64,000 nucleotides of DNA from WRMS01 sp038562165. Its GTDB lineage: Bacteria; Bacillota; Peptococcia; DRI-13; UBA5745. The first letter of the stretch is position 1. The number at the start of each line of letters is the position of its first letter. The stretch is from the NCBI GenBank assembly GCA_038562165.1, contig JBCFAO010000006.1, forward strand, positions 1 through 64,000, in the 5' to 3' direction. The notes under the pieces were generated by a model that was not told where the DNA came from, made no database searches, and was given only the letters and a program-made list of their open reading frames with translations. Position numbers and translations under genes: made by a program. Shown here in pieces: positions 7,986 through 17,040 of the stretch.

Positions 7986-9656
7986 ATGTACAATCTATTG
8001 ATTGGCGGCGCCGCAGGCCAGGGCGTGGATACTACTGCGGCAATATTGGAACGTTTGATCAAACAATCGGGTTGCGGCGTGTTTACCATGCGCGATCTGA
8101 TGTCCCGTATTCGAGGCGGACATAACTTTTCCCGTATTCGTTTTGGCGCCAGGGCCCCCCGCTGCCACAGCGAAAGTCTGGATGGCATCATCGCCCTCAA
8201 TGAAGAAACCATAGCCATCCACCGGAAGCATTTGCGTCCCGGCGGATTTATCCTCTGCGACAGCGCCATCAAGACAGATGATGAATTTGCTATCAAATTG
8301 GATATGGCGGCTATAGCCCAGGAGCTGGGCAACCCGCGGGTTGCCGGCAGTGTGGCTGTCGGCGCAGCCTTAAAGCTGTTCGGCATCCCCATGAGCACCG
8401 AGGAGGCCTACAGTATTTTCCGCAAATCGGTGAAAGAGGAACACGTTGATATCAATGTCAAAGCGGCCCAGGCCGGGTATAACGCGGTGCCCCAGAAATT
8501 TGAGCATGCGGCCGGAGAAGCATCCAATTACATGCTGGTTTCCGGCAACCAAACCCTGGCAATGGGGGCCCTGACAGCAGGGGTGCAGTTTTATTCGGCA
8601 TACCCCATGTCTCCCTCCACTGCCATTATGGAGTATCTGGCGTCAAAATCCGGTGAAACAGGAATTGTTGTGGAGCAGGCCGAGGATGAAATTGCGGGAA
8701 TCAACATGGCTCTCGGCGCCTCCTATGCCGGGGCCCGGGCAATGACGGGGACCTCCGGAGGCGGCTTCAGCCTGAAAGTAGAGGCTCTTGGTTTTGCCGG
8801 CATGGCGGAAATTCCCCTTGTGGCGGTGAATGTGCAGCGCCCCGGTCCCTCTACCGGTCTGCCTACCCGTACCGAACAAAGCGATTTGAAATTTGTCATT
8901 TCCGCTTCCCAGGGGGAGATACCCCGTATGGTGATTGCTCTTCGCCACCATGAGGATGCCTTTTACCAAACCATTCGCGCCTTCAATATGGCGGAAAAAT
9001 ATCAAATCCCGGTGATTCTGCTCAGCGACCAGTATCTGGCCGATTCCACGGCCACCATTCCGGCCCTGGATCCCCGCAAGATTGCGCTATACGAAGGGGA
9101 AGAGGGCCCAACCGAAGGAGATTACGCCCGCTATCGTTTCACCGAAAACGGCATTTCTCCCCGCAAAATCCCGGGAATGAGCAAAGACCTGGTGGCCGCC
9201 GACAGCGACGAGCATGACGAATATGGGCATATCGCCGAGGACAGCGGGATGCGTATCCGGATGATGAACAAGCGTATGGGCAAGCTGGCGCTGATAGAAG
9301 AGGAGCTGCAGGAACCCGAATTGCTGGGCGACCCGGCCCCCGATGTATTGCTTCTGGGCTGGGGTTCCATGTATGGCCCCCTGGAGGAAGCCGTAGGGCT
9401 GCTCAACCAAGAAGGCGGCAAACGTTACGGCGCTTTGGTCTTTGGCGACATTTGGCCCCTTCCCCAAAAATTATTTAAGGAAATGGCTGCATCAGCCAAG
9501 CATCTCATTCATGTTGAACAGAATTATACCGGCCAGCTTGCAGCGCTGATTGCCGAAGTTACCGGGATTAAAACCGATGCCGGAATATTGAAATATGATG
9601 GCAGGCAGCTCAGCGGCCAGGAGATTGCGGCTCGGATTGCAAAGGAGGGATTTTGA
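7986..9656 (+). CDS. korA: 2-oxoacid:ferredoxin oxidoreductase, fused gamma-alpha subunit
   Basis: 556 residues. Residues 1 to about 175 form the gamma domain (GGAAGQGVDTTA... 'MRDLMSRIRGGHNFSRIRF'). About 185-556 is the alpha pyrimidine-binding chain with 'YPMSPSTAIMEYLA', 'EQAEDEIAGINMALGASYAGARAMTGTSGGG' split over the core and 'STGLPTRTEQSDL'. This gamma-alpha fusion is the usual KorA layout. With the beta subunit it decarboxylates a 2-oxoacid to an acyl-CoA and reduces ferredoxin, in the cytosol. The substrate (2-oxoglutarate, pyruvate or branched) cannot be read from the sequence. TGATG links it to the next gene. Confidence 0.88.
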   Translation: MYNLLIGGAAGQGVDTTAAILERLIKQSGCGVFTMRDLMSRIRGGHNFSRIRFGARAPRCHSESLDGIIALNEETIAIHRKHLRPGGFILCDSAIKTDDEFAIKLDMAAIAQELGNPRVAGSVAVGAALKLFGIPMSTEEAYSIFRKSVKEEHVDINVKAAQAGYNAVPQKFEHAAGEASNYMLVSGNQTLAMGALTAGVQFYSAYPMSPSTAIMEYLASKSGETGIVVEQAEDEIAGINMALGASYAGARAMTGTSGGGFSLKVEALGFAGMAEIPLVAVNVQRPGPSTGLPTRTEQSDLKFVISASQGEIPRMVIALRHHEDAFYQTIRAFNMAEKYQIPVILLSDQYLADSTATIPALDPRKIALYEGEEGPTEGDYARYRFTENGISPRKIPGMSKDLVAADSDEHDEYGHIAEDSGMRIRMMNKRMGKLALIEEELQEPELLGDPAPDVLLLGWGSMYGPLEEAVGLLNQEGGKRYGALVFGDIWPLPQKLFKEMAASAKHLIHVEQNYTGQLAALIAEVTGIKTDAGILKYDGRQLSGQEIAARIAKEGF

Positions 9657-10507
9657 TGGGCCAGCATGTATTTAACACCTATGAAACAGCCTGGTGCCCG
9701 GGCTGTGGCAACCTCAGCATATTGAGTTCTCTCAAAAAAACACTGGAGGCATTGGATAAAAACCCCCAGGAGGTGCTGGTGGTAGGCGGCATCGGCCAAG
9801 CCGCCAAAACCCCTCAATATATCAGCGCCAACAGCTTCTGCGGCCTGCACGGGCGGGGGGAGCCGGCGGCTGTGGCGGCAAAAATTGCAAATCCAAAGCT
9901 GACGGTCATTCTCCATACCGGAGACGGTGACGGCTACGGCGAGGGCGGCAATCATTTTATCCACAATCTGCGCCGCAATGTGGATATTGCCCATTTCATC
10001 CACAATAATCAGGTCTATGGTTTGACAAAGGGGCAGGCATCCCCCACTGCCGACGAAGGCGCCGTAACCGGCGTACAGGTAGACGGCAGCATCAATATTC
10101 CTTTCAACCCGGTTCTGATGGCCATTGCCGGCGGAGCGGGCTTTGTGGCCCGCAGCTTCAGCGGCAGGCCTCAGCATTTGGAAGAGATGATGAAGCGGGC
10201 TATTTTGTTTAAAGGCTATGCTATGGTGGATATTCTGCAGCCCTGCGTCAGCTTCAACAAGGTCAACACCTTCTCCTGGTATAATAAACGGGTTTATGAA
10301 TTGGATGACGCCCATGATGCGGGCAACCGCCTGACAGCCATGGAGAGAGCCATGGAATTCGGTGAGCGCATCCCCATTGGCGTATTGTATGAAAAGGAGC
10401 AGCCTACCTATCATGAAAAGCACCGTTCGTTGAAAAATGGGCAGGTTTTGGCGATGCGGCGCAACGACCTTGCTCTCGTCGATAAGTATATGCAAGAGAT
10501 GATTTAG
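9656..10507 (+). CDS. korB: 2-oxoacid:ferredoxin oxidoreductase beta subunit
   Basis: 283 residues. Thiamine diphosphate site GDGDGYGEGGNH, and the cysteines for a 4Fe-4S cluster: W-CPGC-GN (C14, C17), NSFCGLHGRGEP and LQPCVSFN. No separate delta ferredoxin gene accompanies it, so a stand-alone ferredoxin must take the electrons. AAAGGAGGGA precedes ATG 9656; a TTG three bases earlier is possible. It overlaps the alpha stop by one base, so the pair is co-translated. Confidence 0.9.
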   Translation: MGQHVFNTYETAWCPGCGNLSILSSLKKTLEALDKNPQEVLVVGGIGQAAKTPQYISANSFCGLHGRGEPAAVAAKIANPKLTVILHTGDGDGYGEGGNHFIHNLRRNVDIAHFIHNNQVYGLTKGQASPTADEGAVTGVQVDGSINIPFNPVLMAIAGGAGFVARSFSGRPQHLEEMMKRAILFKGYAMVDILQPCVSFNKVNTFSWYNKRVYELDDAHDAGNRLTAMERAMEFGERIPIGVLYEKEQPTYHEKHRSLKNGQVLAMRRNDLALVDKYMQEMI

Positions 10508-10530
10508 TGAGAGTTTCCCGGGAAATACAG

Positions 10531-10565
10531 AAAACGGCGCAGCCAAAAGTGACTGTGCCGTTTTT
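10531..10565 (+). terminator. terminator between korB and the ABC permease
   Basis: AACGGCGCAG (10533-10542) pairs with CTGTGCCGTT (10553-10562, one G:U), followed by T5. The opposite strand also has TTTT after the stem, so it can serve both converging genes. Confidence 0.85.
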
Positions 10566-10604
10566 ATATGCAATATTTCTAAGAAAATTATCCTTTGACG
10601 CTTC

Positions 10605-12929
10605 CTACTCAACGCTTTTCAGCGACGCCGCCATGTTAATGCCTTTGAATTTCCTGCCCATGAAATAATTAACCAGCAGGGTAAACCCCAGCATGAAAGC
10701 GAAACCCGTAATAATGCTAAAAGCGGTAATCAGCGGCAGGATTTCCAAATCCGGCGTTGTGGCTTGCTCAAGTATGGCCCAAAGCAGCCGGGAACCAATG
10801 ACGTAACCAAAGGGCAGGCCCAATAGGGTAATCCAGAGGTTTTCCCGCAGCACCAGCCTTTTCATCTCCTTTTGATGAAAGCCCAGCACCTTCAGGGTGG
10901 CCAGTTCCCGGATCCGCTCGTAGTAGTTCATGTGGCCCAGCACCATCATAACGGCAAAGGCCAGAAGGCCGGAGAATAAAATCAAGATCAGTTGAAAGCT
11001 TTGCAAAGCCTCCAACACGATCAGCATATTATTGCGCATTTCTTCCTTTGTCTCAACCAAGGAAATTCTCGGATCGTTTTTCAGCTTGTTCAGGTCAAAT
11101 CCCCGGCCATTGACCAGCAGGGTCCTTACAAGGAAAGGCCGGCTTGCCGCCTGGCCAAAAGCAGTTTTTCCTATATAAATTTCGTTGCCCACAGGAAAAT
11201 CCACAATATTGGCGACTTTGAGAGGAATAACTGTGCCCTCCAGCCCTTCGGCCCTAATCCTGTCCCCCACCTTGACCTCAAGAGCGGCGGCCATCCTTGG
11301 AGTAATCAGCGCTCCCTCTGCCGGCATATCTATCTGATTGCCCTCTGTATCCTTGAAGGCAAGACTTTTTTGCCTGTCGTCCATCACCACAAGATAAGGG
11401 CTTTGCACATTGCCCTCTTCGCTATAAAGATAAACGCTGAAGGCCATTGTTGCATCAATATTTTGGGCGCCGCTCAGCCCGGCAAAAATATCGTCAAGCT
11501 GTTCCCTGGGCAAAGGGGTACGGAGCTTGATCTCCACGTTGTATTGCACCGTTTCCTCAAAAGCCTTGTCCAGCATGGCGTTAATGGAATTGGTCAGCCC
11601 GAAACCGCAGAGAATCAAAGAGGCGGAGCCGATAATGCCTACAAGCCCCATCAGCAACCGTATTTTGCTGCGGAACAGGTTTCTGGTGACGATTTTACCG
11701 CTGAAGCTGAGCCTGGACCAAAATGGTTTGATTCTTTCCAACAAAATGCGGTGGCCATGAGCCGGGGGCTTTGGCCGCATCAGCGCCGCTGCCGTCAGCT
11801 TCAGCGACCGGCGGCAGGAGAGGATTACACCGCCGCAGGTAACCGCCGCCACGCTGAGGGCCGACAGGAAAAAGTGGGGCGTAAAGAGGGCCACGCCGGC
11901 AGGTTCTATGGTGTAATAGGTGATGCCAATGCGGTAAAGAAACCGGGCAATCAGATATCTGGCAATAACCCAGCCGGCAATCATGCTTAAAACAGTGATG
12001 CAAACCCCGAGAAGTGTGTAGCGGCCGGTAATTTCTTTCTTGGAATAGCCTAAAGAGCGCAGGGTTCCCAAATGCTGGCGTTGATTCTCCAGCATACGGG
12101 ATACGGCAATCCAGGTGACCAAGGCTGCCGTCAGGAAAAAAGCTGCGGAGAACATCAGGCCGATTTGCTTTATCCCGGTCATGGCGTCGGCTACCTTGCG
12201 GTAGCTTGTCTGATGCCGGCGGCTAAGAATATTGGCGCCTTCAAGGGTCTGCCGGATATTGTTCGACACTTCCTCTTGGGAAAGCTTTGATCCTTCATGA
12301 AGGGTCACGATAATTTCGTTGAAAGGGATTTCCGGCAAAGCGGCGGCGTTTGTATAGGCAAAGCCGTATTTATGATAATCGGGAACCGTCAAGCCTGCCG
12401 GCGCATAATAAACGTATTCCGCATTGCGGACAATCCCTTTGATCAGCCATTGCCTCCGGATTTCGCCTGTTCCCGCCATGATTCTATCGCCTACGGACAG
12501 GCCGTGGGCTTCGGCAAAGCGGCTGTCAAGCAAAAGAGCGTTTGTCTCATTGTCCTCCAGTTGGCTGCCGGCCAAAAGCTCCGGCACATTGATTGCAGGC
12601 CTTTCATCAATACCGTGGATATGCAGCACCGCGCCGGCTGGGCCTGACAGTGAAATATCCGCCGCTTTCCGGCGCTGGGCCTCCCGGATATCCGCCAAAG
12701 ACCGGATATTATCCAAGTCGGTGCCGGAAATCTCCCCTTTGTAAATCCAGTAATCCGCCAGATTTGCCTCTTCGTAATAATCGGCTACCTGGCTTTCAAC
12801 AGTATCCACATAGAGATTGATGCCGCTGAACAGGGCAATGCCCAGGGAACAGATGCAGACAATGGCTAAAAAAGCCCAGCGGTTCTCTCCGATATCCCGG
12901 AACACCTTTTTCTGCAGCATGGTCACCAT
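10605..12929 (-). CDS. ABC transporter permease, FtsX/MacB type
   Basis: 774 residues with an N-terminal membrane helix, a large extracytoplasmic domain, a block of three helices (about 260-370), a second anchor near 420, another extracytoplasmic domain and a last FtsX block ('LATLKVLGFHQKEMKRLVLRENL' region) with three helices. The 'LGTLRSLGYSKKEI' and 'LATLKVLGF' segments are the coupling helices of duplicated FtsX domains. It probably works with the ATPase just upstream in export or in extracting molecules from the membrane. ATG 12929 follows GAGGGA inside the ATPase stop region; the genes overlap by 7 bp. Confidence 0.85.
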   Translation of the reverse strand: MVTMLQKKVFRDIGENRWAFLAIVCICSLGIALFSGINLYVDTVESQVADYYEEANLADYWIYKGEISGTDLDNIRSLADIREAQRRKAADISLSGPAGAVLHIHGIDERPAINVPELLAGSQLEDNETNALLLDSRFAEAHGLSVGDRIMAGTGEIRRQWLIKGIVRNAEYVYYAPAGLTVPDYHKYGFAYTNAAALPEIPFNEIIVTLHEGSKLSQEEVSNNIRQTLEGANILSRRHQTSYRKVADAMTGIKQIGLMFSAAFFLTAALVTWIAVSRMLENQRQHLGTLRSLGYSKKEITGRYTLLGVCITVLSMIAGWVIARYLIARFLYRIGITYYTIEPAGVALFTPHFFLSALSVAAVTCGGVILSCRRSLKLTAAALMRPKPPAHGHRILLERIKPFWSRLSFSGKIVTRNLFRSKIRLLMGLVGIIGSASLILCGFGLTNSINAMLDKAFEETVQYNVEIKLRTPLPREQLDDIFAGLSGAQNIDATMAFSVYLYSEEGNVQSPYLVVMDDRQKSLAFKDTEGNQIDMPAEGALITPRMAAALEVKVGDRIRAEGLEGTVIPLKVANIVDFPVGNEIYIGKTAFGQAASRPFLVRTLLVNGRGFDLNKLKNDPRISLVETKEEMRNNMLIVLEALQSFQLILILFSGLLAFAVMMVLGHMNYYERIRELATLKVLGFHQKEMKRLVLRENLWITLLGLPFGYVIGSRLLWAILEQATTPDLEILPLITAFSIITGFAFMLGFTLLVNYFMGRKFKGINMAASLKSVE

Positions 12930-13624
12930 TTGATTCCCTCCAAATCTGCCGGTGCATCCTGGACAATTTCTTCGACTACCCTGCCGTTTTTCATTTTGAT
13001 CAGCCGGTGGGCAATGGGGGCCAAAAGGGAATTATGGGTAATAATGATTACCGTTTTGCCCATTTTGCGGCTGATGTCCGATAATACTTTAAGGATGGTT
13101 TTGCCTGTTTCGGTGTCCAGGGCTCCGGTAGGCTCGTCACAAAGCAAAAGCTCGGGATTTTTGCAGATGGCTCTGGCAATGGCCACCCGCTGCTGCTCGC
13201 CGCCGGAAAGCTGGGCCGGGAAATTGTGTATCCTGTCCTTCAGGCCTACGATGGCCAGGGCTTCTGCCGGATCCAAAGGGGATTTGCATACCTGCTTGGC
13301 CAGCTCCACATTTTCCAGTGCCGTCAGGTTGGGAATCAGATTATAAAACTGAAAGACAAAGCCGATTTTGTAGCGGCGGTAGTCCGTTAATTCCAGATCG
13401 TTCATGGCGGTAATATCCTGGCCGTTGAAAAGAATTTTCCCGCAGGTGACTGTTTCCATGCCGCCCAAAAGATTGAGGACCGTGGTCTTGCCGGCGCCGG
13501 AGGGGCCCAGGATAATACAGAGCTCTCCCTGCTTTACCTGAAAAGAAACCTGCTTTGCTGCCTGGATGATAACTTCTCCCATACGGTAGTCCTTATTTAC
13601 CTGATCAAAAATAATATCGGCCAT
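12923..13624 (-). CDS. ABC transporter ATPase, LolD/MacB family
   Basis: 233 residues with Walker A GPSGAGKTT, the signature LSGGEQQRVAIARAI and Walker B LLLCDEPTGALD. The GALD and Q-loop context are typical of LolD/MacB exporters. I start at ATG 13624 because GGAGAG lies 8 bases upstream; a further ATG at 13639 overlaps that site. Divergent from the TetR gene, whose product probably controls it. Confidence 0.9.
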   Translation of the reverse strand: MADIIFDQVNKDYRMGEVIIQAAKQVSFQVKQGELCIILGPSGAGKTTVLNLLGGMETVTCGKILFNGQDITAMNDLELTDYRRYKIGFVFQFYNLIPNLTALENVELAKQVCKSPLDPAEALAIVGLKDRIHNFPAQLSGGEQQRVAIARAICKNPELLLCDEPTGALDTETGKTILKVLSDISRKMGKTVIIITHNSLLAPIAHRLIKMKNGRVVEEIVQDAPADLEGIKW

Positions 13625-13637
13625 AGCGCATCTCTCC

Positions 13638-13675
13638 AATATATGAACTTTATTTACTAATATAGTTCATATATT
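13638..13675. promoter_or_regulatory. 12-bp inverted repeat, probable TetR operator
   Basis: AATATATGAACT (13638-13649) and AGTTCATATATT (13664-13675) are exactly complementary with a 14-bp spacer, just upstream of the ABC ATPase start. A similar half site, GGTTCATATT (13740-13749), lies before the TetR gene. The position over the leftward transcription start fits repression by the divergently encoded TetR protein. Confidence 0.7.
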
Positions 13676-13717
13676 ATCATTGCTTGTCTTGACCTGTCAA
13701 TGTACAAGAGATATATT
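13673..13717. promoter_or_regulatory. back-to-back promoters sharing a palindromic -35
   Basis: The palindrome TTGACCTGTCAA (13689-13700) supplies a -35 to each strand. Rightward: TTGACC, 17 bp, TATATT (13712-13717) toward tetR. Leftward: TTGACA (13695-13700), 16 bp, GATAAT (13673-13678) toward the ABC genes. The two polymerase sites overlap, so only one can be occupied at a time. Confidence 0.65.
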
Positions 13718-13762
13718 ATTTACTATAATTGTTTATATGGTTCATATTTTGAGGTGATTTTA

Positions 13763-14377
13763 ATGGACGGATTTGCAAAACGAAGGGAAGAGAAGAAAAA
13801 AGCCATCATGCAGACGGCTTTGGGTCTCTTCGATCAATATGGCTTTGATAAGGTAACCGTAGCGGAGATTGCCGGTAAAGCTCATGTCTCCAAAGTGTCC
13901 ATTTATAACTTCTTTGAAAGCAAGGATAATCTGCGGCGCAGCATCATCAAAAACATGCTGGATGAAAGCACGAAAAACATTAAAGCGTTGATTGAAAAAG
14001 AAGGGGACTTCATTAATAAAATTGAAGAATATATTCAAATCCGCACCTGGTATTATGGCAAATACAGCCTGCGCTTCTTTTTTGAGGCGGTGGAGAGTGA
14101 CCAGGAGCTCCGGCAATACTTTAATGCTTTTAATGCTGCCAGCAAGCAGCTTTTAATAACCTTTATTGAGAAAGGCAAAAGCTTAGGCGTTTTTTCCCCG
14201 GAGGCCTCCAACACAGCCATTGAAATCTATATTGATATGATCCAAACCTATTTAATGCATCATAACAAAGAAATGCGGGACAGGCTTGAGGGCAATCCCC
14301 AATTAGCCCGGGAGCTGAATATGCTGTTTTTGGGTGGGCTGATTAAGGGCGGACAAGGAGAAAAGCATGAAAAATAA
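13763..14377 (+). CDS. TetR/AcrR family regulator
   Basis: 204 residues. The N-terminal helix-turn-helix reads 'TVAEIAGKAHVSKVSIYNFFESKDNL', the standard TetR pattern; the C-terminal half is a helical ligand domain. ATG 13763 lies six bases after GAGGTG; the frame is open to 13700 but no ribosome site supports that. It likely represses the divergent ABC genes and itself, and it overlaps the MFS gene by 11 bp, so an exporter is co-transcribed with its regulator. Confidence 0.88.
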   Translation: MDGFAKRREEKKKAIMQTALGLFDQYGFDKVTVAEIAGKAHVSKVSIYNFFESKDNLRRSIIKNMLDESTKNIKALIEKEGDFINKIEEYIQIRTWYYGKYSLRFFFEAVESDQELRQYFNAFNAASKQLLITFIEKGKSLGVFSPEASNTAIEIYIDMIQTYLMHHNKEMRDRLEGNPQLARELNMLFLGGLIKGGQGEKHEK

Positions 14378-15944
14378 GTTCAGCAAAACAGAAAAAAGCT
14401 GGATTCTTTATGACTGGGCAAATTCGGTTTATGCCACCATCATCATGGCTGCAGTTTTTCCCATCTACTTTTCCAATGTAGCCAAAAGCGCCGGGGCCGC
14501 CGGCGATGTCTGGTGGGGCTATGCCACATCGGCCGCTACCTTTTTGGTTGCGGTTTCGGCGCCGCTCTTGGGGGCCATCGGGGATTTCCGGGGCATGAAG
14601 AAACGGCTTTTCACCGCGTTTTTGTTTACGGGCGCCTTAGCTACCCTGCTTCTGGCCTTTACCGGCAATATGGGCTTAATGCTTTTGGGCTATATGTTGT
14701 CCTATATCGGCTTTGCCGGCAGCAATCTCTTTTACGACAGCTTTCTGACCGACGTCACCACCCCGGAGCGCATGGACAGAGTTTCCGCTTATGGCTATGG
14801 CTTTGGTTACATCGGAGGCAGCACAATACCCTTCCTTATTTCCATTGGGCTGATTACCTTCGGCGGCAGCTTTGGTATTGACGGCGTCTTGGCGGTAAAA
14901 ATTTCGGTTGTGCTTACCACCCTTTGGTGGCTGGCCTTTTCGATCCCCTTTTTAAAACACGTAAATCAGGTTCATTACGTGGAAATCCCGCCCTCCAATT
15001 TGATCCGCCATGCTTTTAAAAGCCTCTTTGCAACCTTCCGTGACATTATTTCCACCAAAAAAATGCGGGTATTTATTCTTGCTTACTTTTTTTACATCGA
15101 CGGCGTGGGCACCATCATTCATATGGCCACCTCCTATGGCAGCACCTTGGGACTGGACAGCACCAAAATGATCCTTGCGTTGTTGGTGACCCAGTTGATT
15201 GCCTTTCCCTGCTCCATTGGCTACAGCAAGCTTTCGTCAAAAACCGGTACCGTCAATATGCTATGCGCCGGTATTGCAATTTACAGCGTCGTTTGTTTTG
15301 TAGGCTTTTTTATGGGCTTTCACCTGGAGCCTCACCAGGCCGCCTATGAACAACGCTATGAGGAGGTCTTAAGCGAAAATCAAGGCTCCCTTCCCGCCGC
15401 AGCCGTTCTCCGGCTCAGCCTTGAAGGCAAAACCCTTTTATCCGCCGCAAGCAGAGAGGAGAAGTTCCTTGCCCTGGCCCGGGAGATTGGCGAGGATTAT
15501 CAGCTAGGCAAAAATCAGGATTTTGAAAACCTGATTCAAAATACCGGAGATTTTCTCTCCGACCGCTATCTTTCCCAAAGCTATGACGGCGCCCTCCAAC
15601 TTTCTACCCTGCTGTTTTGGCTGCTTTCCGCTCTGGTGGGCACATCCCAGGGCGGTATTCAGGCCCTTTCCCGTTCTTATTTCGGTAAGATTATCCCGCC
15701 GGAGCGCTCCAACGAATTTTTTGGATTCTTCGACATCTTCGGCAAATTTGCCGCTGTAGTGGGGCCGGGGCTGTATGCCTTCTTCGCCAGCCTGACCGGA
15801 CGTTCGTCTATCGGCATCATCAGCTTGCTGCTGTTGTTTATCGTTGGCGGCGTTATCTTGATAGCAAACCGCCGCCTGCTTGCGGAAGAACAGACAGTGA
15901 TTAATACTGGGGATGCTGAAAATGTACAAAATTTGCGTTTTTAG
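14367..15944 (+). CDS. MFS transporter, UMF1 / Atg22-like family
   Basis: 525 residues with 12 predicted membrane helices. 'SWILYDWANSVYATIIMAAVFPIYF' at the start is the DWANSxYxT signature of the UMF1 family. A soluble loop of about 85 residues sits in the middle (about 325-410). The substrate is unknown for bacterial members. Because it overlaps tetR by 11 bp it is probably induced together with it. Its stop codon lies inside the 11-bp target duplication of the MITE-like element that follows, so the insertion hit the very end of the gene without changing the protein. Confidence 0.85.
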   Translation: MKNKFSKTEKSWILYDWANSVYATIIMAAVFPIYFSNVAKSAGAAGDVWWGYATSAATFLVAVSAPLLGAIGDFRGMKKRLFTAFLFTGALATLLLAFTGNMGLMLLGYMLSYIGFAGSNLFYDSFLTDVTTPERMDRVSAYGYGFGYIGGSTIPFLISIGLITFGGSFGIDGVLAVKISVVLTTLWWLAFSIPFLKHVNQVHYVEIPPSNLIRHAFKSLFATFRDIISTKKMRVFILAYFFYIDGVGTIIHMATSYGSTLGLDSTKMILALLVTQLIAFPCSIGYSKLSSKTGTVNMLCAGIAIYSVVCFVGFFMGFHLEPHQAAYEQRYEEVLSENQGSLPAAAVLRLSLEGKTLLSAASREEKFLALAREIGEDYQLGKNQDFENLIQNTGDFLSDRYLSQSYDGALQLSTLLFWLLSALVGTSQGGIQALSRSYFGKIIPPERSNEFFGFFDIFGKFAAVVGPGLYAFFASLTGRSSIGIISLLLLFIVGGVILIANRRLLAEEQTVINTGDAENVQNLRF

Positions 15945-15946
15945 GG

Positions 15947-16176
15947 GATACTGAAAAAGTTGCTTCTCTTCCAGCCATGTGTACAAAAAATGAGGTTTTA
16001 CGTGTATTGGCCTCGGCTAACTGCTCTAAATTTCAAGTTTTGCCCCATTGAGCACCGTCTTTCACCTGCATTTAGTGTCTAAGGAAGATTGAAACACCTA
16101 TTTTATCGAGGCGAACCACACAATACTTCAAAATTTGCACACCCGGCTAAGACTAAGGCGACTTTTTCAGCGTCCT
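15947..16176. mobile_element. 230-bp MITE-like element with 11-bp target duplication
   Basis: The left end (15947-15996) and the reverse complement of the right end (16126-16176) are imperfect terminal inverted repeats of about 48 bp, both containing CTGAAAAAGT(T/C)GC. CGTTTTTAGGG is present directly on both sides (15936-15946 and 16177-16187), a clear target-site duplication. No reading frame lies inside. A related single end is found at 41149-41197. Confidence 0.8.
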
Positions 16177-16248
16177 CGTTTTTAGGGTTGTTTGCACCGG
16201 CTTGTTCAGTGCCCTCATTAAATGCCGTGGAGAATACTCTTTACAAAA

Positions 16249-16277
16249 ACAACTTTTAGTTGTAAAATTGGTTGTAA
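16249..16277 (+). promoter_or_regulatory. candidate operator before the S24 regulator
   Basis: ACAACTTTTAGTTGT (16249-16263) is a palindrome with five-base arms, and GTTGTAA recurs at 16271-16277. The site is 30-60 bp before the gene, as expected for self-control by the XRE-domain regulator. I could not place a good -35/-10. Confidence 0.45.
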
Positions 16278-16308
16278 CGAGGCGTTATGAAGAGAGGTGA
16301 GTGCCGTT

Positions 16309-16983
16309 ATGTTCAGCCGCAGGTTAAAAGCTTTGCGGAAAGAAAGAGGCTTGACTCAAGCAGCTTTGGCTGCCCGGCTAGGGCTGTCCCAGCAGGCCGT
16401 GGGCAAGTGGGAAGCCGGCCATTCTTCGCCGGACCCGGATATGCTGGTGAGGCTGGCTCAGGTACTGGCCGTCCCGCCTCAGCACCTGCTGGATGAAGAG
16501 GGCCGTAAGCCCGGACCGGGGCCTAAGGACCGTCCGGATAGGGATATTTTCCGCCGCCGCTGGGGTAGGTTGGCTGGTGCGCAGCCTTTTTATCCTGAGG
16601 AGCAGAAGCTGATCCCTATATTGGGAGCGGTGAAGGCCGGTTACGGTTTGCCGGCCCAAGAAGAGGATTGGGGCCGGGAGACGGCGGCGGTGAAAGACCC
16701 TTCCCAGTATTTCTACTTAGTGGTACAGGGTGATTCCATGGAGCCCAGAATCCATGAAGGAGATTTGGCTCTGGTCAGGAAGCAGCCGGCATTGGAGGAT
16801 GGGGATTTGGGCGTGGTGGTTTACGGCGATGGCGATGGTACAATCAAGCGCTTCCATAGAAAAGGCGATGCCGTTGTTTTGCAGGCCTTCAATCCTGCCT
16901 ATGAGACTCTGATTTTGGCTGGAGCGGATTTGGAGAAGCTATACGTTATCGGCAAGGTTGTGGAGACGAAGGCCCGCTGGTAG
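16309..16983 (+). CDS. LexA-like XRE + S24 peptidase regulator
   Basis: 224 residues. An XRE helix-turn-helix (about 8-60: 'LTQAALAARLGLSQQAVGKWE') is followed by a linker and an S24 domain. The self-cleavage site A110-G111, the nucleophile S143 (QGDSMEP) and the general base K180 (GTIKRF) are all present. It should behave like a phage CI/LexA repressor that cuts itself when RecA is activated. GAGAGGTGA lies eight bases before ATG 16309. Its neighbours are a DNA-repair pair, so a damage-response role is plausible, though no phage genes are nearby. Confidence 0.85.
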   Translation: MFSRRLKALRKERGLTQAALAARLGLSQQAVGKWEAGHSSPDPDMLVRLAQVLAVPPQHLLDEEGRKPGPGPKDRPDRDIFRRRWGRLAGAQPFYPEEQKLIPILGAVKAGYGLPAQEEDWGRETAAVKDPSQYFYLVVQGDSMEPRIHEGDLALVRKQPALEDGDLGVVVYGDGDGTIKRFHRKGDAVVLQAFNPAYETLILAGADLEKLYVIGKVVETKARW

Positions 16984-17040
16984 GCGGCGGCCGATGATTT
17001 GAATTTAAAAGCGGCATAGATTAAGGGTCGGTGAGTTTCC

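Noticed and set aside
9524..10612. 362-codon ORF antisense to korB
   Set aside because: Lies opposite a well-supported enzyme gene and has no recognisable domain.
10992..11990. 332-codon ORF antisense to the ABC permease
   Set aside because: Shadow of the FtsX-type gene; composition is that of reversed membrane-protein codons.
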